Source of the DNA: an uncultured Prevotella sp. | Lineage (GTDB): Bacteria > Bacteroidota > Bacteroidia > Bacteroidales > Bacteroidaceae | Assembly: GCA_905236455.1 (NCBI GenBank) | Contig: CAJOPT010000088.1 | Span: 1-32,242, forward strand | Reading direction: 5' to 3' | Length of the DNA: 32,242 nt | Shown: positions 24,235 to 30,142 of the stretch, one piece after another | Numbering within the stretch: position 1 is the stretch's first letter | Layout of the letters: every line of letters starts with the position of its first letter | The notes under the pieces: generated by a model | The model's database searches: none | What the model was told of the DNA's origin: nothing | What the model saw: the letters and a program-made list of their open reading frames with translations, nothing else | Program-made: the position numbers and the translations under genes

Positions 24235-25434
24235 TTAAATTCCTAACTTCTTGCGGATATCCTTTGGAATTGCATTCTTGTTGATAAGGAAGTCCATGGT
24301 CTTGCCAGCCACGAACGCCTTCGTCATATACCATGTGCCTTTATAGTCACCATACTCACCCCAGGAGTTCTTTACCATGTAATACTCTTTGCCGTTCTGG
24401 TCTTTTGCCAGACCGTAGATATGCATGCCATGGTCATCGGTGAGCTCCCAGTTGTCGAAACCATCCTGACGGAACTGCTGTGTCGGAACGATCTCCGGAG
24501 CGTTGACACCTAAGGAGTCAAGCTTGCTCTTCTTCTCAGTTGCCGATAGTTTCAGCCAACGTGCGGCATCACTGCCAGTGAGCGACTGGGCTTTCTTTGT
24601 GTCGTATAGTATTCCCAGTCCCTTGCGAGTGAACCCTTCCTCACTAACGTCGCCTCCCCATGCGATGGTATAGCCGTTGTCAAGTGCGTTGTCAATGATT
24701 CGCATCATCTCATCCATCGGGACATTGTAGCTCTGATCCCAGCGCCAGTTGTCTTGTACCTCAACGGCAAACTTGGTATAGAAAGGATGGTGTGTATAGC
24801 TCGTAATGCTTACGTAGTCGTTGAGGTCTATGCCGAGGCTTGCCATGAAGGTCTTCGGGGTATATTTCTTACCTTCATATACAAACTCCTCCGGACATTT
24901 GCCGAGGTAAGAGTCGATGATACCCTGCAAACCTGGCTTCCATTGGTTGCTGATTTTCTTTGCCTTGTTCTTTGCGATGGCATCAACATACGGTTCCATG
25001 ACAGAGAAGAACTCATTGAAGTTGGCAAGTGAGTCACCCTGCATAGTACCAGGCAGAGGCATAGCTGTCTCAGGGCAGATGCCATGTTCCTTCATGATAA
25101 TAAGTACGTCACCGGCGCTTCCACCTTGTGAGAACTGACTGTCGCCATGCATGCGTACTGTTAGTACGGCTCTGTCCATGTAGTCTTTGTTGGCGATAAA
25201 CATCTCGCAGAGGTCATACGTCTTTCCGGTCTTCTTCAAGATCTCACTCTCAAAGAAGGAGAGGGTAGAGTATGCCCAGCATGTACCTGAGCGGTTTTGG
25301 TCTTTGATACTCGTGATAGGCAACGCCTTCACAGTTGTGAACACAGGTTTGTTTGACTTTGTTGAGTCAGAGTCTTGTGCTTTTGCGCCTGTTGCTATTA
25401 AGGCAAGCAGCGCCATTGTCAATAGTTTTCTCAT
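24235..25434 (-). CDS. Secreted C1-family cysteine peptidase (aminopeptidase C/bleomycin hydrolase type)
   Basis: A papain-fold peptidase of the C1B group. Its 399 residues have a signal peptide (1-19, ALIATGAKAQ), so unlike the cytosolic PepC of lactobacilli it should be exported. The catalytic set is complete: Gln46 and Cys52 in DQNRSGTCWAYS (45-56), His335 in DDHGMHIYG, and Asn356 in KNSWG. The C-terminus ends KDIRKKLGI; in C1B enzymes the tail sits in the active-site cleft and sets exopeptidase activity. It lies 49 bases behind the Xaa-Pro aminopeptidase gene with no promoter visible between, so the two may form a peptide-degrading unit. Confidence 0.93.
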   Translation of the reverse strand: MRKLLTMALLALIATGAKAQDSDSTKSNKPVFTTVKALPITSIKDQNRSGTCWAYSTLSFFESEILKKTGKTYDLCEMFIANKDYMDRAVLTVRMHGDSQFSQGGSAGDVLIIMKEHGICPETAMPLPGTMQGDSLANFNEFFSVMEPYVDAIAKNKAKKISNQWKPGLQGIIDSYLGKCPEEFVYEGKKYTPKTFMASLGIDLNDYVSITSYTHHPFYTKFAVEVQDNWRWDQSYNVPMDEMMRIIDNALDNGYTIAWGGDVSEEGFTRKGLGILYDTKKAQSLTGSDAARWLKLSATEKKSKLDSLGVNAPEIVPTQQFRQDGFDNWELTDDHGMHIYGLAKDQNGKEYYMVKNSWGEYGDYKGTWYMTKAFVAGKTMDFLINKNAIPKDIRKKLGI

Positions 25435-25464
25435 ATTCTTTAATTATTAATGTATATTCTCACT

Positions 25465-25495
25465 AACGGCTAACAACTAGAAACTAACAACCGAC
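25465..25495 (-). repeat. Degenerate GTTGTTAG repeat at the end of the M24 peptidase gene
   Basis: On the minus strand GGTTGTTAG, TTTCTAG, TTGTTAG and CCGTTAG follow one another as imperfect copies of an 8-base unit. The stop codon and last Cys codon of the peptidase are part of it, so the extreme C-terminus (GVGC) may be repeat-derived. Confidence 0.55.
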
Positions 25496-26890
25496 ACCCG
25501 CCATAGCCTCCTCAACATCTTTCGGATGGTATGGTATGCGGTTCTTCCCGAGGAAGCGGCAACCGTCCGCGGTGATAAGCACATCGTCTTCGATACGTAT
25601 GCCTCCGAAGTCCTTGTATGTCTCCAGCATGTCGAAATTCAGGAACTCCGCACAATGACCGCTATTGCGCCAGTCATCGATGAGTGCCGGAATAAAATAG
25701 ATGCCAGGCTCGTCGGTGACGACAAATCCTTCCTCTAACCGGCGTCCCATACGCAGGCAGTTGGTGCCGAATTGTTCAAGGTTCGGACGTGTCTCGTCAT
25801 CGAAGCCGACATATATCTGTCCGAGACCTTCCATGTCGTGTACGTCCATTCCCATCATGTGACCGAGACCGTGTGGCAGGAACATCGCGTGTGCGCCGGC
25901 ATTGACGGCTTCATCGACGTCACCTTTCATCAGTCCAAGCTCTTTCAGACGCTCTGTCATCAGACGGCATACGGCAAAATGTACGTCCATGTATCTAACA
26001 CCCGGCTTTGCCACATTAAGTACGTAGTCATGGCATTCCTCTACTATCTTGTAGATATCCAACTGGCGTTGGGTGAATCTGCCGTTGACGGGGAATGTGC
26101 GGGTGTTGTCGGAGCAATAGTGATTGATAGTCTCTGCACCGGCATCGCAGAGTGCGAGCCTTCCCGATTCCAGCAATGCCATGGAGGGATTGCCGTGCAT
26201 GATCTCTCCATGTTGGGAGAAGATCGTGGCGAAGCTTACCTGTGCCCCGTATGAGTGTGCTATGCCGTCGACCTGTCCACCTACATATTTCTCGGTGACG
26301 CCAGGGCGTGTGATACGCATTGCCGTGGTGTGCATCTTATAGCCTATCTCGGCGGCTCGTTCCAGCTCTTCAATTTCCTCTTGTGTCTTGGTCGAGCGCA
26401 TCTTCACCACAGCCTTGATGAGGTCTGTTGACGCGGATTCTTTTTGTTGTGCGGGATGAATACCCAACAGCTCCATAATCTGAATCTTCGTGTCATGGCG
26501 GTAAGGTGGAAGGAAGTGAATGGTACGGTTGGCGCGAATGGCTTCCGAGCAGATCTTCTTGAGAGCAGCCATCGGAGCACTATTGGCTACGCCAACCTGT
26601 GCCGCCATGTCGGCGACACTGTCTACAGAGCCGTACCATACGATGTCGTCTATGTCAATGTCGTCACCGATGAGTGTCTCTGTGTCGTTTTCTACATCTA
26701 TCACGCCTACCAGTCCATCTCTCTTCTGTCCGAAGTAATACAGGAACGAGGAGTCCTGCCGGAAAGGATAATATGCGTTGGCGGGATAGTTGCATGGAGC
26801 CTCATTATTACCGAATAATATTATAATGCCGTCTTTAACAAGCTGTTTCAACTCGGTGCGGCGGCTGATATATGTCTCTTTACTAAACAT
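25484..26890 (-). CDS. Xaa-Pro aminopeptidase (M24B, aminopeptidase P)
   Basis: A dinuclear metallopeptidase that removes the N-terminal residue before proline. The 468 residues comprise an aminopeptidase-P N-terminal domain (about 1-150) with YYPFRQDSSFLYYFG, and a pita-bread catalytic domain. The five metal ligands are visible: D249 (LCDAGAE), D261 (SDNTR), H344 (HGLGHMMG), E394 (TDEPGIY) and E434 (IRIEDD). No signal peptide is present, so it is probably cytosolic. No good TAnnTTTG element stands at the right place upstream; the best candidate is one base short. Confidence 0.94.
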   Translation of the reverse strand: MFSKETYISRRTELKQLVKDGIIILFGNNEAPCNYPANAYYPFRQDSSFLYYFGQKRDGLVGVIDVENDTETLIGDDIDIDDIVWYGSVDSVADMAAQVGVANSAPMAALKKICSEAIRANRTIHFLPPYRHDTKIQIMELLGIHPAQQKESASTDLIKAVVKMRSTKTQEEIEELERAAEIGYKMHTTAMRITRPGVTEKYVGGQVDGIAHSYGAQVSFATIFSQHGEIMHGNPSMALLESGRLALCDAGAETINHYCSDNTRTFPVNGRFTQRQLDIYKIVEECHDYVLNVAKPGVRYMDVHFAVCRLMTERLKELGLMKGDVDEAVNAGAHAMFLPHGLGHMMGMDVHDMEGLGQIYVGFDDETRPNLEQFGTNCLRMGRRLEEGFVVTDEPGIYFIPALIDDWRNSGHCAEFLNFDMLETYKDFGGIRIEDDVLITADGCRFLGKNRIPYHPKDVEEAMAGVGC

Positions 26891-26989
26891 GACCCAGTAA
26901 AAACTAATACGTTAAACTTAAAACCAAAGTATTCAATTTGCAAATTTAAATAAAAATTCTGAGAATATGCGCCATTCTCCATAAAAATC

Positions 26990-27021
26990 TTTGGTATTTC
27001 TCTCGTTTATACTTATCTTTG
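26990..27021 (+). promoter_or_regulatory. Promoter of thrS
   Basis: TTTG (26990-26993), 20 bases, TATCTTTG (27014-27021). The leader to the ATG at 27053 is about 25 bases, too short for a T-box. Confidence 0.82.
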
Positions 27022-27052
27022 CATCCGATTAATAAATAAATATCAAGTTGTT

Positions 27053-29017
27053 ATGATTAAAATCACATTCCCCAATGGCGATGTTCGTGAGTACGAGCAG
27101 GGTGTCACTGGTTATCAAATCGCCGAGAGCATCTCACCGGCTCTCGCCCGCAACGTTGTATCTTGCGGTGTCAATGGTGAGACAATAGAGCTCAACCGAC
27201 CAATCAATGAGGATGCCACCATCAATCTCTATAAGTTTGAGGATGAGGAAGGCAAGCACACTTTCTGGCATACCTCAGCCCACTTGCTGGCAGAGGCATT
27301 GAAGGAGTTGTATCCGGGAATACAATTCGGTTTCGGACCAGCTGTGGAGAACGGTTTCTTCTATGATGTCATGCCGAAGGACGGTGTGGCTATCAGTGAG
27401 AACGATTTCCCGAAGATTGAGGCTAAGATGATGGAACTGGCTAAAAAGGACGAGCCAGTGGTTCGCAAGGAGATCAGTAAGGCTGATGCTTTGAAGGAGT
27501 TTGGCGAAGACGGTCAGACCTATAAGTGCGAGCACATTGACCAGGACTTGGAAGACGGAACAATCTCCACATACACACAGGGTGCCTTCACCGACCTTTG
27601 CCGTGGTCCACACCTCGTAAGCACTGGTCTTATCAAGGCTGTGAAAATCACCAGTGTGGCAGGAGCGTTCTGGCGTGGTGACGCTGAGCGTGAGCAGATG
27701 ACACGTATCTACGGTATCACCTTCCCAAAGAAGAAGATGCTCGATGAGTATCTTGTCATGCTGGAAGAGGCAAAGAAGCGCGACCATCGTAAGATTGGCA
27801 AGGAGATGGAGCTGTTTATGTTCTCTGAGCGTGTAGGCAAAGGTCTGCCTATCTGGTTGCCAAAGGGCACCGAGCTTCGTTTGCGGTTGCAAGACATGCT
27901 TCGTAAGATTCAGAAGAACTTCGGCTATCAGGAGGTTATTACCCCGCATATCGGTGGAAAGAACCTATATGTCACATCAGGTCACTATGCACATTATTCC
28001 AAAGACGCCTTCCGCCCGATCACCACACCGGAGGAGGGTGAGGAGTATATGCTCAAGCCGATGAACTGTCCTCACCACTGTGAGGTGTTCGCTTGGAAGC
28101 CGCGCTCATATAAAGACCTGCCATTGCGTATCGCAGAGTTTGGTACGGTATATCGCTATGAGAAGAGCGGCGAGCTCCACGGACTGACCCGTGTGCGCTC
28201 GTTCACACAGGATGATGCGCATATCTTCTGCCGTCCAGACCAGGTGAAGGGTGAGTTCCTCCGCGTGATGGACATCATCCAGGCTGTGTTCTCCATATTC
28301 CATTTCGACAATGTAGAGGCTCAGATCTCTCTTCGTGATCCTAATGACAAGGTGAAGTATATTGGCTCTGACGAGGTATGGGCAGAGAGTGAGCAGGCTA
28401 TCATCGATGCCTGCAAGGAGAAAGGACTTGAGGCAAAGGTCGAATATGGTGAGGCGGCATTCTATGGACCAAAGCTCGACTTTATGGTGAAAGATGCCAT
28501 CGGACGTCGCTGGCAGTTAGGTACCATACAGGTTGACTACAACCTGCCGCAGCGCTTCAAGCTGGAGTATACGGCTGAGGACAACACCAAGCAGACACCG
28601 GTGATGGTACACCGTGCGCCGTTTGGCTCCATGGAGCGTTTCACCGCCGTGCTTATCGAGCATACTGCCGGTCACTTCCCATTGTGGCTTACACCTGACC
28701 AGGTTGCCATATTGCCTATATCGGAGAAGTACAACGACTATGCCAAGGAGGTGCAGAAGTTCTTCGACTCACAGGGTGTACGTGCCAATGTCGATGACCG
28801 CAACGAGAAGATTGGACGTAAGATCCGTGACAACGAGCTGAAGCGTGTTCCTTATATGGTTATCGTTGGTGAGAAAGAGGCTGCCGAGGGACTTGTCTCT
28901 ATGCGTAAGCAGGGTGGCGGCGAGCAGGCAACCATGACTAAGGAGGAGTTTGCTAAGCGCATCAACGACGAGGTCGCTGAGATGCTGAAGGCAACAAACC
29001 TTAAGCCGAGAGACTAA
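27053..29017 (+). CDS. thrS: Threonyl-tRNA synthetase
   Basis: Charges tRNA-Thr and edits mischarged Ser. The 654 residues have the bacterial order: a TGS domain (1-62); the editing (SAD) domain with [11 protein letters not shown] (73-83) and the later CRGPHL (183-188); the class II catalytic core with zinc ligands Cys339 (MNCPHH) and His390 in [12 protein letters not shown]; and an anticodon-binding domain from about 550. Length and motifs are fully normal. It is a single gene with its own promoter and a strong terminator. Confidence 0.98.
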   Translation: MIKITFPNGDVREYEQGVTGYQIAESISPALARNVVSCGVNGETIELNRPINEDATINLYKFEDEEGKHTFWHTSAHLLAEALKELYPGIQFGFGPAVENGFFYDVMPKDGVAISENDFPKIEAKMMELAKKDEPVVRKEISKADALKEFGEDGQTYKCEHIDQDLEDGTISTYTQGAFTDLCRGPHLVSTGLIKAVKITSVAGAFWRGDAEREQMTRIYGITFPKKKMLDEYLVMLEEAKKRDHRKIGKEMELFMFSERVGKGLPIWLPKGTELRLRLQDMLRKIQKNFGYQEVITPHIGGKNLYVTSGHYAHYSKDAFRPITTPEEGEEYMLKPMNCPHHCEVFAWKPRSYKDLPLRIAEFGTVYRYEKSGELHGLTRVRSFTQDDAHIFCRPDQVKGEFLRVMDIIQAVFSIFHFDNVEAQISLRDPNDKVKYIGSDEVWAESEQAIIDACKEKGLEAKVEYGEAAFYGPKLDFMVKDAIGRRWQLGTIQVDYNLPQRFKLEYTAEDNTKQTPVMVHRAPFGSMERFTAVLIEHTAGHFPLWLTPDQVAILPISEKYNDYAKEVQKFFDSQGVRANVDDRNEKIGRKIRDNELKRVPYMVIVGEKEAAEGLVSMRKQGGGEQATMTKEEFAKRINDEVAEMLKATNLKPRD

Positions 29018-29031
29018 TTTGTGGTTTTACA

Positions 29032-29078
29032 ATAAACAAAGAGAGTGGGGAACCGAAGGCTCCCCACTCTCTGTTTAT
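29032..29078. terminator. Strong terminator between thrS and the SH3b gene
   Basis: GAGAGTGGGGA pairs with TCCCCACTCTC around an AACC-GAAG-GC type loop, and the stem continues outward through ATAAAC/GTTTAT with a two-base bulge. A T6 run follows on the plus strand and runs into the SH3b stop codon. It lies between convergent genes, so it may serve both. Confidence 0.9.
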
Positions 29079-29086
29079 GCTCTTTT

Positions 29087-29578
29087 TTATTCATTCCAGA
29101 TAATCTTGTTGGCACTCATGTAACCCATGTAGTCGCCGTTGCGGTCGTAGACCCTATACCAAGAGTCACCAGGACGTCCGCTAAAGAGAATGTCAGAGCC
29201 ATCCCTTACTTTCTTGACGATGCTGTAACGTGTGCCGGGGCCGCTACGAACATTGGTATAGCCTCCTTCACGTACAACAATACCCCAACGCTTGTGAACG
29301 CGTGGCTGAGGAGCCGAGCGACGGCTGCTTACCACCTTACTGGCATGAATATAGCCGATAGGCTCACCATAGTCGGCGTAAACCCTGTACCAGTTGCCCT
29401 TGCCGCGGGAATACAGAATCTCGGAACCGTCCCTCCGCTTCTGTATAATACTATAGTTAGTACCTGGACCGCTACGAATGTTGGTGTAACCGTCCTCATC
29501 TCTGATGTAGCCCCAAGTCTGTGCAACCATTGGCACGGCTATAAACAAGGCTACCATTGCAATAAAGAACTTTTTCAT
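29087..29578 (-). CDS. Secreted protein with two tandem SH3b domains
   Basis: A 163-residue exported protein with a signal peptide (1-20, MKKFFIAMVALFIAVPMVAQ) and two copies of a bacterial SH3 domain (about 22-83 and 98-159). The copies share the pattern GYTN(I/V)RSGPGT(N/R)YSI and a later WYRVY, and are joined by an Arg/Pro/Ser linker. SH3b domains commonly bind peptidoglycan stems or other cell-wall ligands; no enzymatic domain is attached. The frame runs to 29611, but the promoter -7 element lies there, so ATG at 29578 is the start. A role in wall binding or stress sensing is inference. Confidence 0.88.
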   Translation of the reverse strand: MKKFFIAMVALFIAVPMVAQTWGYIRDEDGYTNIRSGPGTNYSIIQKRRDGSEILYSRGKGNWYRVYADYGEPIGYIHASKVVSSRRSAPQPRVHKRWGIVVREGGYTNVRSGPGTRYSIVKKVRDGSDILFSGRPGDSWYRVYDRNGDYMGYMSANKIIWNE

Positions 29579-29610
29579 GATTAATAGAGTTTTAGTTATA
29601 ATAGCTGCCA

Positions 29611-29641
29611 CAAAGATACGGATAAACTGGCAAAAAACAAA
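29611..29641 (-). promoter_or_regulatory. Promoter of the SH3b gene
   Basis: On the minus strand TTTG (29638-29641), 19 bases, TATCTTTG (29611-29618). The leader is about 25 bases. It rules out the upstream in-frame start at 29611. Confidence 0.8.
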
Positions 29642-29688
29642 ATAAAAATCAAAGAAATGCTTACGTTGTTACAACTATTTTCTGAAAG

Positions 29689-29759
29689 CATTGATATTGG
29701 AATGGAAGATGTATGCTTTAGCCTGTCTATATGATAGCTTTACCAAATCAATATCAATG
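29689..29759. repeat. 11-bp perfect inverted repeat in the 323-base gap
   Basis: CATTGATATTG (29689-29699) and CAATATCAATG (29749-29759) are exact complements 49 bases apart. The interval also has a small CTAT-ATG-ATAG hairpin. It lies upstream of the SH3b promoter and just beyond the terminator of the small-protein gene, inside the gene-free stretch 29579-29901. No coding frame or transposase remnant is visible in it. Confidence 0.55.
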
Positions 29760-29762
29760 TAC

Positions 29763-29793
29763 AAAAACGCCCCACACTTCACAGCGCAGGGCG
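29763..29793 (-). terminator. Terminator of the surface-protein/small-protein unit
   Basis: On the minus strand CGCCCTGCGCT, loop GTGA, AGTGTGGGGCG and T5: an 11-bp stem with three G-T pairs closed by a GNRA-type loop. It stands about 110 bases after the small-protein stop. Confidence 0.78.
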
Positions 29794-29858
29794 GAAAAAT
29801 AATAATAAAATAACTTCAAAATGGTTTTTTGCAGACCATCAACTGCATAGAGTTTATA

Positions 29859-29895
29859 GATATACGTGAGCGATACCAGACCGCTCACGTATATC
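29859..29895 (-). other. 14-bp perfect hairpin just after the small-protein stop
   Basis: GATATACGTGAGCG (29859-29872) and CGCTCACGTATATC (29882-29895) form a perfect 14-bp stem with a 9-base loop, six bases past the stop of the small gene. No T-run follows on the minus strand, so it is more likely an mRNA 3'-end stabiliser or processing site than a terminator. The true terminator lies about 65 bases further on. Confidence 0.65.
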
Positions 29896-29901
29896 GAAAT
29901 A

Positions 29902-30123
29902 TCAGTCTTCCCAAACGTTGACGCCACCGTTGCCCCAGAGTTCTTGTTCCTTGGACATACCGCCACCGCCACCGCCAGTATCTGTTCCCGGAGGTTGGTT
30001 TTCCTTATTGGGGTCATCCGGATTTTCCGAGTCTACTCCCGTATTTGATATAGCAGCCAACAGTGATAACGGCATTTGGACGTTAATCACCTCTGTATTT
30101 GGTATCAAATATCTCTTTTTCAT
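29902..30123 (-). CDS. Small Gly/Pro-rich protein of unknown function
   Basis: A 73-residue protein (ATG at 30123; another ATG at 30129 would add Met-Asp). The N-terminal 25 residues, MKKRYLIPNTEVINVQMPLS followed by LLAAIS, follow a Lys-x-Tyr-x-x-Pro-x-x-Glu-Val pattern that I recall in many uncharacterised small Bacteroidales proteins. The middle is Asn/Asp/Pro-rich, then comes a run of six Gly, and the tail is KEQELWGNGGVNVWED with two Trp. There is no typical signal peptide or membrane helix. It sits 13 bases after the large surface-protein gene and is probably co-transcribed with it. Possibilities include a secreted peptide, a leader-core precursor, or an accessory of the surface protein; none can be shown. 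Confidence 0.72.
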   Translation of the reverse strand: MKKRYLIPNTEVINVQMPLSLLAAISNTGVDSENPDDPNKENQPPGTDTGGGGGGMSKEQELWGNGGVNVWED

Positions 30124-30142
30124 GTCCATATTCCTTTGATTA

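Noticed and set aside
26890..26960. A TAnnTTTG promoter for the M24 peptidase
   Set aside because: The best match (TACTTTG) is one base short and has no TTTG at the right distance.
27022..27052. Possible T-box or leader peptide before thrS
   Set aside because: The leader from the predicted start is only about 25 bases, too short for either.
27275..27949. A 224-codon minus-strand frame inside thrS
   Set aside because: thrS is complete with all synthetase motifs; the antisense frame has no recognisable domain or promoter.
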